Notes under the pieces: generated by a model
What the model was told of the DNA's origin: nothing
What the model saw: the letters and a program-made list of their open reading frames with translations, nothing else
Database searches by the model: none
DNA from: SAR202 cluster bacterium
Lineage (GTDB): Bacteria > Chloroflexota > Dehalococcoidia > Lucifugimonadales > GCA-2712585
Direction: 5' to 3'
NCBI GenBank assembly: GCA_016872285.1
Contig: VGZZ01000019.1
Location: 1-46,651 of the forward strand
DNA length: 46,651 nt
Position numbers and translations under genes: made by a program
Shown here: one piece after another, positions 25,089 through 33,045 of the stretch
Position numbering within the stretch: the stretch's first letter is position 1
How the letters are laid out: each line of letters starts with the position of its first letter

Positions 25089-25295
25089 GTGAGAGAACAA
25101 GAGATGAATCAGGGCCAGGGAGGCATGAACCAGTGGAAATGCGAGAAGTGCGGCGCGAGCTTCACAAATCAGGAAGAGCTCGACAAGCACAATAGCATCC
25201 ACGTGGAGGAGGAGGAGACCAGTAAGGCGGGAGCCGGAGGAACGGGCGGCGCACGCGGCGAGATGGAGGGCGGCGGCAATAGGGAGATGAGCTAG
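25089..25295 (+). CDS. Small C2H2 zinc-finger-like protein
   Basis: A 68-residue protein with one zinc-finger-like motif: WKCEKCGASFTNQEELDKHN and SIH, that is C-x2-C-x12-H-x4-H at about residues 18-38. The rest is Gln/Gly-rich and low in complexity (AGAGGTGGARGEMEGGG). The start is GTG 25089 with AGGAGG directly in front, one of the strongest ribosome sites in the window; an internal ATG is also present. Single-finger C2H2 proteins of this size occur in various bacteria and archaea; DNA, RNA or protein binding are all possible. It is flanked by its own intrinsic terminator and is 128 bp downstream of the TPP enzyme. Confidence 0.8.
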   Translation: MREQEMNQGQGGMNQWKCEKCGASFTNQEELDKHNSIHVEEEETSKAGAGGTGGARGEMEGGGNREMS

Positions 25296-25338
25296 ACCCA
25301 GGCCGCGAGCCGGCTAGAATTGGGCTGAATACCTATAG

Positions 25339-25385
25339 GCCCCTTCCTTGGCCTTTACCGGCAGAGGAAGGGGCTTTTTCTTTTT
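25339..25385 (+). terminator. Rho-independent terminator
   Basis: A perfect 10-bp stem GCCCCTTCCT (25339-25348) / AGGAAGGGGC (25365-25374) with a 16-nt loop is followed by TTTTTCTTTTT. It lies 43 bp after the zinc-finger stop codon. Confidence 0.88.
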
Positions 25386-25424
25386 ATGCACGCCTGTTTT
25401 GATGAGATGTTACCTTGTGAAGCG

Positions 25425-25575
25425 GTATGGGATACCATTCCCTGGCCCCTTTCCCGACTACATCGGGACTGAGTACAGCCTGCTGGAAGGGGAAGAGAAA
25501 ATAAGATCACCTCATCATCCCCCTTCGACAAGCTCAGGGCAGGCCCTGTGTAAGGAGAAGAGGGGGGGGGGGACC
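25425..25575. repeat. Dispersed intergenic repeat, family B, copy 2
   Basis: Between terminator and GMC gene (gap 25296-25700). It has CATCGGGACTGAGTACAGCC, TGCTGGAAGGGGAAGAGAAA and TTCGACAAGCTCAGGGCAGG. A run of G (25562-25572) ends it. Beyond it, up to 25700, nothing is recognised. Confidence 0.75.
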
Positions 25576-25700
25576 TGAGGTAGATACTCAGCTCGCTCCG
25601 AGAATGAGGTGCGGCCAAGCTCTAGGGAGGTACCTGAAGTGGCGATAGGGTTGCGTGCGCCGAGAGAATTCGAGAGCGGGGGATGGAACGCGCTGACCGC

Positions 25701-27272
25701 TCAAGGAAGGCGGTTAAGGATGTGGTCGGCGGTGCGGAGGGCTAGGGCTTCTATGGTGAGGCTGGGGTTGAGGGCGCCGGCGGTGACGAAGACGCTGCCG
25801 TCGCAGATGAAGAGGTTTCTCACGTCGTGGGAGCGGCAGAAGGGGTCGACGACGGAGGTGTTGGGGTCCATGCCCATACGGCAGGTGCCGAGGAGATGGC
25901 CGGAGCCGGTGGTGTGGAGGATTTCATCGGCTCCGCCGGCGCGCAGGACTTCCTCGCCGTGGCGGGCGGCGGCTTGGAGCATTTTATTGTCGTTATCGTC
26001 GTAGCTCATGGTCACGTGAGCCACGGGCACGCCGTTTTTGTCCGTCTCGCGGGCCAGGGTGACACGGTTGTCCTGGCGGGGGAGCATTTCGTTCATGGTG
26101 ACAAGGGAGGTCCAGTGGGTGTAGTGGTCCATAACATCGAACATCTTTTTGCCCCAGAGGTCGGGCCTGCCGGTGAGGAGGGTGGCGATGAAGTCGATGG
26201 GGAAGTGGGCGTTGCGGACCATAGAGTAGCCGCCGGTAAAGTCGCGGCCCTTTTGGGTGCCGTAAGGGTCTTGCGAGATGATGCCGACAAGTGGGGTTAT
26301 GAAGTGGTCCATGGGCCCTGGGAAGCGGCCATAGACCTCAGTCTGGGGGTGAACCATGAGGTTGCGACCGACCTGGCCGCTGCGGTTGCAGAGGCCGTCG
26401 GGGCACTGTCCGGTGGCGGAGTTGAGGAGTAATCGGGGAGTTTCGATGGAGTAGCAACTTACGATGATGATTTTGGCCTGCTGCTCGGCCTCTCGTCCCT
26501 CGTGGAGGTAGGTGACGCTTTTGGCGTGGCCGTTGTCGTCGACGTTGATGCGGAGGGCGAAAGAGTTATCGCGGACTTCAGCGCCAGCGCGGACGGCGGC
26601 GGGGATCCAGGTGACGAGGGCAGTGCTCTGGGCGTCGCTCTTGCAGCCGTTGACGCAGAAGCCGTAGTACATGCAGGGGCTACGGCCATCTTTTGTGCCT
26701 GTGAGTATGGCGTGGGGTGACATAGTCCATCGCATGCCGAGCTTTTCGAAGCCGCGAGCGATGACCTCATCGCCGGCGGAGAGGGGGAGTTCGCCGTGAG
26801 GGTATGGGCCGTGGAAGCCGCCCCAAGGGAAGTGGTGGGGGCCAAAGACGCTGAGGAACTCTTCAGCTTTTCGATAGTAGGGGGAGAGGTCGTCGTAGGT
26901 GAGGGGCCAGTCGGGGCCGCTGCCCTGCATAGAGCCTCGGAGGAAGTCCTGGGGGTGGAGGCGGAGCTTGATGGAGGTAAAGTGGATCGTGCTGCCGCCG
27001 ACGGCACGGCCGGTGTTGATTCGGCCCAGGCTGATGGGGTGGTTGCCGCCGCTTATTCGGAGGTCGTCCCAGTCAATCTTGCCGAGCATGGCGAGCTCGT
27101 CGTTGACGAAGTCTTGCTGGGTGTCGAGCCAGGGGCCGGCTTCTAAGACAACGACAGACATGCCGCCTTCGGCGAGGGTTTTGGCGAGAGTACTGCCAGC
27201 GGCGCCGGCGCCGACGATGCAGACGTCCACGGGGCCGGTGTGATGTTTCATGATGTCGCGGGAGGGTTTCAT
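25701..27272 (-). CDS. GMC-family FAD-dependent oxidoreductase
   Basis: A flavoprotein dehydrogenase/oxidase of the glucose-methanol-choline family acting on an alcohol or sugar. It has 523 residues. The FAD dinucleotide site is VCIVGAGAAGSTLAKTLAEG (18-37), followed by VVVLEAGPW. The second FAD block is GRAVGGSTIHFTSIKLR. A cysteine-containing segment CMYYGFCVNGCKSDA is typical for gluconate-dehydrogenase-like members. The C-terminal blocks are GHLLGTCRMGMDP and VTAGALNPSLTIEALALRTA. ATG has CAGGAGGAG in front. It is the last gene of an operon with a subunit-3 homologue and a small membrane protein, which suggests a membrane-linked dehydrogenase feeding electrons to the quinone pool. No Tat signal is on this subunit; no cytochrome c subunit is nearby. 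Confidence 0.93.
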   Translation of the reverse strand: MKPSRDIMKHHTGPVDVCIVGAGAAGSTLAKTLAEGGMSVVVLEAGPWLDTQQDFVNDELAMLGKIDWDDLRISGGNHPISLGRINTGRAVGGSTIHFTSIKLRLHPQDFLRGSMQGSGPDWPLTYDDLSPYYRKAEEFLSVFGPHHFPWGGFHGPYPHGELPLSAGDEVIARGFEKLGMRWTMSPHAILTGTKDGRSPCMYYGFCVNGCKSDAQSTALVTWIPAAVRAGAEVRDNSFALRINVDDNGHAKSVTYLHEGREAEQQAKIIIVSCYSIETPRLLLNSATGQCPDGLCNRSGQVGRNLMVHPQTEVYGRFPGPMDHFITPLVGIISQDPYGTQKGRDFTGGYSMVRNAHFPIDFIATLLTGRPDLWGKKMFDVMDHYTHWTSLVTMNEMLPRQDNRVTLARETDKNGVPVAHVTMSYDDNDNKMLQAAARHGEEVLRAGGADEILHTTGSGHLLGTCRMGMDPNTSVVDPFCRSHDVRNLFICDGSVFVTAGALNPSLTIEALALRTADHILNRLP

Positions 27273-27330
27273 GGGGGCTCCTCCTGGCTTCTAAAAAGAG
27301 GCCTTTGTTTTAAGCGGGGCGAATTAGTGG

Positions 27331-27457
27331 GGGGCTGGTACCCTACCGCCCCGATTATCATGCGGGGTCTCGCGATTGATATAGGTAAATAGAGGTGCTC
27401 GACACACTGAAGTGTGCGGCATAGGTCTTATTGGCGGCTTTGTAGCGTACGGTGTTA
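27331..27457. repeat. Dispersed intergenic repeat, family E, copy 2, with insert
   Basis: Starts GGGCTGGTACCCTACCGCCC and ends GGCGGCTTTGTAGCG, like copy 3 at 37936. About 50 bp absent from copy 3, beginning TCTCGCGATTGATATAGGTA, interrupt it. The same TCTCGCGATT start occurs inside the D copy at 39088. Confidence 0.65.
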
Positions 27458-27509
27458 TGAAGGTCTGGATGAGGTGTTAGGGGGATGGAAGTCATGTTCT
27501 CGCTTAGTT

Positions 27510-28109
27510 TTAGAATTTGTCCCAGCCGGGTTGGCGGCGGTGGCGTTGTTTTGTCTGCCCGGCAGTGAGCCAGAGGTAGCCTTCAGGGTAGGCGGGGCCG
27601 GGGAAGCCGATGCGCATCCAGGCTTTGGGGTGGGCGAAGTATCCCATGAGGGCTTTGGCATATAACCGGAGGAAGAAGGCGCTGCTGGGGATGCGCTGCC
27701 AGACCTGGCCTTCCGCATGGCCTTTCTGGATGGAGCGTAGGACTTCATCTTGCTGGTCTAGTGAGAGTTGGAGGAAGGGCTTGCTGAATTTGGCCTGGGC
27801 GGTCTGGCTTATGCCCTGGAGGCCTTGATGGAAGAGTTCTGGTTCGTCGGGCATGTCGGGCTGGCGGTCGCCGCGGCCCAGGGGCTTGCCGACAGCCCAG
27901 TCGAGGAAGCCGACGAGGTCGATGCCTTCGTCTTGGGGGATGAGGCGCTGGAGGATGGCGGCAAGGGTGGTGGCTTCGTCATCAGAAAACTGCTCAAGGC
28001 GAGGGCGTGAATAGTTGGTCTTGAGGCGATTTTCGATGACTTGCCGCTCGACGCCGTCCCATCGTTGCATCAGCTTTTGGTATTCGTCTGGGGAGTAGCG
28101 GGTGGGCAT
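27510..28109 (-). CDS. Gluconate 2-dehydrogenase subunit 3 family protein
   Basis: A small partner subunit of GMC dehydrogenases (PF13618-like). It has 199 residues from ATG 28109; an in-frame TTG 39 nt upstream is less likely. The family's core starts FSDDEATTLAAILQRLIPQD and continues with VGFLDWAVGKPL. The centre FLQLSLDQQDEVLRSIQKGH matches the family's conserved L-x-x-Q-x-x-x-L pattern, and FLRLYAKALMGYFAHPKAW then RIGFPGPAYPEGY completes the fold. Unlike many subunit 3 proteins it lacks a Tat signal, so the complex should be cytoplasmic-facing. It lies 11 bp downstream of the membrane protein's stop and 237 bp upstream of the GMC gene, whose gap holds a family E repeat. Confidence 0.9.
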   Translation of the reverse strand: MPTRYSPDEYQKLMQRWDGVERQVIENRLKTNYSRPRLEQFSDDEATTLAAILQRLIPQDEGIDLVGFLDWAVGKPLGRGDRQPDMPDEPELFHQGLQGISQTAQAKFSKPFLQLSLDQQDEVLRSIQKGHAEGQVWQRIPSSAFFLRLYAKALMGYFAHPKAWMRIGFPGPAYPEGYLWLTAGQTKQRHRRQPGWDKF

Positions 28110-28120
28110 GGCGTCGTCTA

Positions 28121-28542
28121 TTAAGGAGTGCCTGCGATGTCGTCCCAATAATAGACCAGGAGGGCGAGACCGCTGAGGGTGGCGTACATCATAGGCATAA
28201 TGAAAGGCGGGCCAGCCATGAGGTTGCGGAGGTTGACGCCGCCTATGTAGGAGGCCACGCCTCGGATGTGCAGCATAGCTCCCATGAGGCCTTCAACGAC
28301 GCCGATGCTAAACATAATAACGTAGATGATTTCAATGACGTCTCCCTGGACAATGCCCATGAGGACGGCGATGGCGATGAGGAGGGGGGGGTGTAGAGGA
28401 CTGGCCCCCACATGAAGCGGCTTCGGAAGGCGCCTCGCCAGTGGAAGAGGGTGAGCTGGGTCCCGACCATGAGGTAGGCGGCGGCGGTGAAAAAGTAGAG
28501 GAATCGTCCCAGGGGCCATCCATCCCAGGCATCCACTGCCAC
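28121..28542 (-). pseudogene. Small multi-helix membrane protein, frame broken in a G8 tract
   Basis: The reading begins GTG 28542 with GGAGGT in front and encodes MAVDAWDGWPLGRFLYFFTA then AAYLMVGTQLTLFHWRGAFR. It loses sense at a run of eight G (28384-28391, C8 on the coding strand). In the neighbouring frame the membrane-protein reading resumes (LLIAIAVLMGIVQGDVIEII, FSIGVVEGLMGAMLHIRG, ending YYWDDIAGTP) to 28121. One extra or two fewer bases in the tract would join them into a protein of about 140 residues with four hydrophobic helices. It heads the GMC dehydrogenase operon and could be its anchor. The break may be a sequencing error, a slippage/phase-variable site or a real mutation. 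The family is not recognised. Confidence 0.75.
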
Positions 28543-28720
28543 TACACCTCCGAAATCCTTAATTCTATGGCGGCCCAGTTGTGAGGGAAGTGCAATTATG
28601 AGAAAGGAGTAGGCGGGAAATTGGGAGGGGCTAGTAACGGGAAGTTAGGGAGAGGCGACCTCGCCCCTACGTTACCAGACGGGTTGTGGTGAGGGATGGC
28701 AGAAGCTAGGTTCTAGGCAT

Positions 28721-28772
28721 AACAGATTCTTCGACTGCGTCCGCCAGAGGCGGACTTCGCTCAGAATGACAA
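28721..28772. repeat. Dispersed intergenic repeat, family A, copy 5
   Basis: ACAGATTCTTCGACTGCGTC, CGCCAGAGGCGGACTTCGCT, then CAGAATGACA. The arms GTCCGCC and GGCGGAC form an internal hairpin. It lies in the 482-bp gap upstream of the GMC operon (28543-29024). Confidence 0.75.
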
Positions 28773-28851
28773 TTCTGTTTTATTACTAGTGTCGGAATGG
28801 TTGACCAGCGTTTTGGGAAGGCACCGGTTGGCGGGATGGGGTGTTGTTAGC

Positions 28852-28939
28852 GGACGGCACGCTGAGGTTTCTCGACTACCCCATTCGGCTACGTCCGAGT
28901 ACAGACTTCGCTCAGGGCTAAAGGCTCACCGAAATGACG
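28852..28939. repeat. Dispersed intergenic repeat, family A, copy 6 (long form)
   Basis: ACGCTGAGGTTTCTCGACTA... ACAGACTTCGCTCAGGGCTA... ACCGAAATGACG. It is longer than the other copies. Apart from this, copy 5, and a short palindromic CCAGCTTCCGCTGG near 28990, the gap has no gene. The promoter for the GMC operon should lie just after 28542 but is not evident. Confidence 0.65.
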
Positions 28940-29024
28940 TATATCCCAACCCCTATCCAGCCCCTAGTGGGGAAAGGGCTAGATTCCAGCTTCCGCTGGA
29001 ATGACGGAGGACGGTGGAGGGCGG

Positions 29025-29579
29025 TTAAGAGAGGATGGCCTGGAAGGAGACGCCGAATTTGGACTTGTAGTCCACGATTCGGTTGAGTTTCCAGCCGCCC
29101 CATTTCTGGGGAGGGTCGCTAGCGGCCCCATGGAGTCTCAGGTCTTCGGAGGTCTCTTCGTCGGTGATGATGGCCATGCGGGAGCCTGGGGCGAAGAAGG
29201 GAAGGCGGTCGGAATGCCAGGTGTTTTTCTTAAGTAGGTAGCCGACGGAGCCGTCGATGAGGAAGATGCGGATGTCCTCGGTAGAGGGGATGGCATGGGG
29301 GTTGTGGGGGTCGGTGGGGGGAGCGAGGCCGACGATGGCGGGGGCGCCGCTGAGGGGGAGGAAGGACTGGGTGACGTTGAAGTGCTGCTCCAGGATGCTG
29401 AAGGTGAGGCCTTTGTAGGGGAGGAAGGCGGCGCTGATTCGGGTTTTTCCGCCCTGGAAGTCGACGGGGAAAGACCTGGGAGGGTTGTGGGGAGCGTCGC
29501 CGGGGTCGATGAGCTGGCCGAAGGGGGCGAAGGTGTCGCTGGTCATGCGCTCGACTTTTATTTGGAGGGTTTTGGGCAT
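29025..29579 (-). CDS. Ureidoglycolate lyase-like protein (AllA family)
   Basis: A cupin-fold protein of the AllA family, which releases urea from ureidoglycolate in purine/allantoin breakdown. It has 184 residues. The family opening VERMTSDTFAPFGQLIDPGD is clear. The barrel follows with FSILEQHFNVTQSFLPLSGA (the conserved H-x-x-x-x-Q-x-F block) and then DIRIFLIDGSVGYLLKKNTW with HSDRLPFF, the typical W-H active-site segment. ATG has TAGGAGG in front. No other allantoin-pathway genes are present, so the substrate may differ; several relatives act in unrelated contexts. It stands alone, 482 bp from the GMC operon. Confidence 0.85.
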   Translation of the reverse strand: MPKTLQIKVERMTSDTFAPFGQLIDPGDAPHNPPRSFPVDFQGGKTRISAAFLPYKGLTFSILEQHFNVTQSFLPLSGAPAIVGLAPPTDPHNPHAIPSTEDIRIFLIDGSVGYLLKKNTWHSDRLPFFAPGSRMAIITDEETSEDLRLHGAASDPPQKWGGWKLNRIVDYKSKFGVSFQAILS

Positions 29580-29660
29580 GAGGGCCTCCTATGGGAGGTG
29601 ATGGGGGCAATTGTAGTGGGGAAAGGTTGGTATGGAAAGCCAGCCTTGGCTTTAAGTGGG

Positions 29661-29806
29661 GTGCCCTCATCACCCTTAGTCCCTCTTCTCCCGACTACGG
29701 GAGAAGAGGGAAAGAAAATAAGGATCACCTCATCACCCCCCTATCCCCCTCTTCTCCTTTGCAATTAGGAGAAGAGGGGGCACCAGAGGGGAACGGGATG
29801 CCATAA
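29661..29806. repeat. Dispersed intergenic repeat, family B-like, paired copy
   Basis: Lies in the 314-bp gap between the MFS and AllA-like genes (29580-29893). It has two hairpins: CCCTCTTCTCCCGACTACGG/GAGAAGAGGG, then CCCCCTCTTCTCC.../AGGAGAAGAGGGGG. They are joined by AAGGATCACCTCATCACCCC, a phrase shared with B copies 2 and 3. The remaining gap shows nothing recognised. Confidence 0.6.
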
Positions 29807-29893
29807 AAACCTCGCCGATAAAGACAGAACACTTATCGGGCTATCTTATAACAGCTATCCTAATAACAATCGTATGTGGGGCTTTGTGCAGGT

Positions 29894-31204
29894 TTATTTA
29901 TGGTGGGAGGTTTTTGCCGATGGGGAGGTGGGTTGGGGCAGGGACGGGTGGAGGGCTGGCGTCGGGGGAGGGTGGGCGCCCGGGAGGGGACGCCGGAGGG
30001 CGGGCATGAGGAGGGCGATGATGAGGAGGAGGGCCGCGCCCACGATGCCGTTGGCGGCGAGGGCGGCGGGGGCTTCGTAGACGGCGGCGAGGGCGCCAAT
30101 CTGGAGGCTGCCGAAGTTGCCGGTGCCGACGGCGACTTGCTGAGCGCCAAAAACTCGTCCGTGGAAGTTCTGGGGGCTGGCGAGAAGGAGGATTCCGGCC
30201 TGCATGGTGGAGAAGCCGACCTGAGAGAAGCCTACGGCTACCAGGAGGAGGAAGGAGAGGGGATACCAGGGAGATACGGCAAAGGCGGCCAAGAGGACGC
30301 AGACGCCAAGGGAGCCGATGAGGAATATCCGGCCATGATATTTGATGAGGTGGCCCCATAGCCCAATGGCGACGGAGCCGATGATGAAGCCGATACCGTC
30401 GGCGGCGGCAAGGAGGCCCATGAGGCCGGGGCCGACGTGGAGGTGGTCCCGGGCGATGACGGGTATGAATAGTTGGTACTGAAAGATGGTGTTCATGGGA
30501 ACGGTGATGGCGAGGACGCCGGCGATGGGTGGAGTGGAGAAGGCGTGCCGCATACCTTCGGTGATGCTGGCGAGGACGGGGCGGCGGGGAGGAGCGGGGG
30601 AGGCCGGGTCGACTTTGACCATGAAGAGACAGAAAAGGGAAACCAGGTGGAAGGCGGCGATGGCGGAGTAGGCGGAGACGGCGGTGTCGGTCACTTGGAG
30701 GAGGGCGCCCATGGAGATGGGGCCGACGATTTTACCCGTGCTGAAGGCTACATGGTCCAGGGAGACGGCTTGGATGAGGGTGCGGGACTGGACTACCTGG
30801 AAGGTTAGGGCACGTCGGCAGGTGTTGTCGAAGGAGCGGACGCCGCCTCGAATAACAGCGGCGATGAAGAGGTGCCACGGCTGGATAAAGTCGGCAGCGA
30901 GGATGGCGATGATGGAAGCGACGACGGCGATGTTTATGCATTCGATAACCATCATGATGCGACGGCGGTCGAAGCGGTCGCCGAGGGCGCCGGAGAAGAG
31001 GCTGAAGGCGAACATAGAGCCGGTGCGGCAGACGCCGACGAGGGCTACATACCAAGCCGAGTCGGTAAGCTGGAGGACGAGCCAGCTTAGGACCAGGATT
31101 TCCGACATTTCCACGGTGGCGGAAACGACGCCGGTGCCCCAGAGGAATCGGAAGTTGCGGTTCCGCAGAACGTCAAGGAGGGGCAGTCGAGAGGAGGGTT
31201 GCAT
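29894..31204 (-). CDS. MFS exporter, EntS/MFS_3 type (paralogue 2)
   Basis: A 12-helix efflux carrier, 436 residues. It is very similar to paralogue 1 at 20385: LRNRNFRFLWGTGVVSATVE, MSEILVLSWLVLQL, and the helix 2-3 loop SGALGDRFDRRRIMMV. The C-terminal half has VGFSQVGFSTMQAGILLLAS and the last 40 residues are a Pro-rich tail (PGAHPPPTPALHPSLPQPTS). The ATG lies 9 bp downstream of the stop of paralogue 3, so the two are cotranscribed and perhaps arose by duplication. The substrate is unknown. Heterodimers are not expected for this family. Confidence 0.92.
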   Translation of the reverse strand: MQPSSRLPLLDVLRNRNFRFLWGTGVVSATVEMSEILVLSWLVLQLTDSAWYVALVGVCRTGSMFAFSLFSGALGDRFDRRRIMMVIECINIAVVASIIAILAADFIQPWHLFIAAVIRGGVRSFDNTCRRALTFQVVQSRTLIQAVSLDHVAFSTGKIVGPISMGALLQVTDTAVSAYSAIAAFHLVSLFCLFMVKVDPASPAPPRRPVLASITEGMRHAFSTPPIAGVLAITVPMNTIFQYQLFIPVIARDHLHVGPGLMGLLAAADGIGFIIGSVAIGLWGHLIKYHGRIFLIGSLGVCVLLAAFAVSPWYPLSFLLLVAVGFSQVGFSTMQAGILLLASPQNFHGRVFGAQQVAVGTGNFGSLQIGALAAVYEAPAALAANGIVGAALLLIIALLMPALRRPLPGAHPPPTPALHPSLPQPTSPSAKTSHHK

Positions 31205-31212
31205 GGGGCGTC

Positions 31213-32559
31213 TTAGTTGACGTCAGTAGGACACGGCGCGGCAGGGCCCTCGACTCTATCCGCCTTCTGCCGAAGGACTTCGCTCGGCCCCCGCCCCGAG
31301 GGTGTTGAGGGCACTGGGGGCTGCGGTTCGTCTGGGAGGCGCTGAAGGGGACGCCGGAGGGCAGGCATGAAGACAGCGATGAGGCCCAGGAGAAGGATGG
31401 CGACAGCGGCGTTGACGGCGAGAGTGGCAGGCACGCCTATGAGGGCCACCATAGCGCCAAGCTCAAGGCTGCCCAACTGGCCGGTGCCGACGGCCAACTG
31501 CTGGACGCCCATGACTCGACCGTGGAGCTTGGTGGGGGTGGACATAAGGATTATGCCGCTTTGCATTGTCGAGAAGCCTATCTGGGAGAAGCCTAAAGCT
31601 ACTAGAAGGAAGAAGGAGAGAGCATACCAGGGAGAGAGGGCGAAGCCCAAGAGGGACAGTGACAGGCCTAAGGAGCCTAAGAGGTAGATTCGCCCGTGGC
31701 GTTTAATCTTGCCGACCAGAACGCTGGCGACAATGGAGCCTGAGACTTTGCCGATGCCGTCAGCGGCGGCGAGGAGGCCCATGAGGGTCTCGCCGACATG
31801 GAGGTAGTCTTGGGCGACGACGGGGATGAAGACGTTGTACTGGAAGAGGACGTTCATGACCATGCTGACGCAGAGGACGGCGGCGATGACGGGAGTGGTG
31901 TAGGCGTATCTAAACCCTTCCACAATGCTGCTGAGAACCGGCGTGGAGGGTTTCTTATCTTGGAGACCTTTGACCCGGAGATTGAAGACGCTGTAGAGGG
32001 AGATGGAGTAAAGACCTAGAAGCACGGCAAAGTTGCTGATGGCGCTGTCGGTGACTTCCAAGAGGAGACCGGCAATGATGGGGGCAACGATGCGTCCGGT
32101 GCTGAAGCCCATGTGCTCCATGGAAATGGCCTGCATGAGGCCTTTGGCGCCAACGATCTGGAACATGACGGCGCGCCGGCTGGTGTTGTCGAAAGCGCGG
32201 GTGATGCCGTGGACAGCACCGAGGGCGTAGAGGTGCCAGATTTGGATGTCGCCGGTGATAAGGAGGACAAGGATGCTTGCGACGGCGGTGACGTTGGCGC
32301 CGTGGGAGGCGGCCATGAGGATTCGCCGATCGATGCGGTCGCCGATGGCACCGGCGAAGACGGAGAAGGCGAACATGAAGGCGGTGCGGCTGAGGGCGAC
32401 GAGGGCGATTTCCCAGGCGGAGCCCCCGAGCTGGAGGACGAGCCAGCCCACGACGATGGTCTCAGCAAGCTCGCCGGAGTTGGCGATGGTGCCGGCGGTC
32501 CAAAGGAGGCGGAAGTTGCGGTCGCGCATGACGGATGGGGTGGGGAGGTGGAGGTTCAT
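31213..32559 (-). CDS. MFS exporter, EntS/MFS_3 type (paralogue 3)
   Basis: A 12-helix efflux carrier, 448 residues, first gene of a two-gene operon with paralogue 2. Family blocks are VMRDRNFRLLWTAGTIANSG, ETIVVGWLVLQLGGSAWEI, and AGAIGDRIDRRILMA after helix 2. The C-terminal half has LGFSQIGFSTMQSGIILMST. It is more diverged from the others at the N-terminus (GELAETI instead of VEMSEIL). The C-terminus is a Pro/Arg-rich tail with no homology. Tandem MFS genes of this type plus one more 8 kb away suggest local duplication, possibly with different substrates. The start ATG 32559 fits the paralogues. Confidence 0.92.
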   Translation of the reverse strand: MNLHLPTPSVMRDRNFRLLWTAGTIANSGELAETIVVGWLVLQLGGSAWEIALVALSRTAFMFAFSVFAGAIGDRIDRRILMAASHGANVTAVASILVLLITGDIQIWHLYALGAVHGITRAFDNTSRRAVMFQIVGAKGLMQAISMEHMGFSTGRIVAPIIAGLLLEVTDSAISNFAVLLGLYSISLYSVFNLRVKGLQDKKPSTPVLSSIVEGFRYAYTTPVIAAVLCVSMVMNVLFQYNVFIPVVAQDYLHVGETLMGLLAAADGIGKVSGSIVASVLVGKIKRHGRIYLLGSLGLSLSLLGFALSPWYALSFFLLVALGFSQIGFSTMQSGIILMSTPTKLHGRVMGVQQLAVGTGQLGSLELGAMVALIGVPATLAVNAAVAILLLGLIAVFMPALRRPLQRLPDEPQPPVPSTPSGRGPSEVLRQKADRVEGPAAPCPTDVN

Positions 32560-32734
32560 GGGAGTGGCGGACAGGGGTTACCGGCCGGGTTGGGGTTGGG
32601 TATTGGGCTACTCACGAAGGAAGAGGATACACCTAAAGCGGGGCGGGATGGTAGGGAGAGGGGTTGGTGGGGAAGGAGGCATGGGGGTGGTCGGTACATA
32701 TGTGGGGTGCTGAAAGACAGGCGTTGTTCTTAAT

Positions 32735-33008
32735 TGGGATACCATCCCCTTTATCTCGCCACGGCGAGCTTGCAGCCCCTTACCCGACTGTATCGGGACT
32801 GAGTACAGCCCGCTGGAAGGGGAAGAGAAAAAGAGATCACCTCATCACCCCCATTCGACATACTCAGGAAGGCGTCTAACTCCCCCTTCGCCTTCCAGGC
32901 CGAAGGGGGAGAACCTAAATGGGAGGAGCCATGCGAAGCTCGGTAGCCGGTAAGGTGTATGTAACGTACGGAACGTTGAGATTTTTCGACTTCGCTCGAA
33001 ATGACGTA
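32735..33008. repeat. Dispersed intergenic repeats, family B copy 3 and family A copy 7
   Basis: These fill the 486-bp gap between leuS and the MFS operon (32560-33045). B copy 3 (32735-32930) has TATCGGGACTGAGTACAGCC, then CGCTGGAAGGGGAAGAGAAA. The hairpin CCCCCTTCGCCTTCCAGGCC/GAAGGGGG follows. A copy 7 (32965-33008) reads GAGATTTTTCGACTTCGCTC then GAAATGACG. No gene or clear promoter is visible. Confidence 0.75.
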
Positions 33009-33045
33009 GCACCCCGCCCTAGGCCCCTTTCCTGGGGGATAAATG

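Noticed and set aside
25562-25572. Poly-G run as a frameshift site in a gene
   Set aside because: It lies in an intergenic family B repeat with no coding frame on either side.
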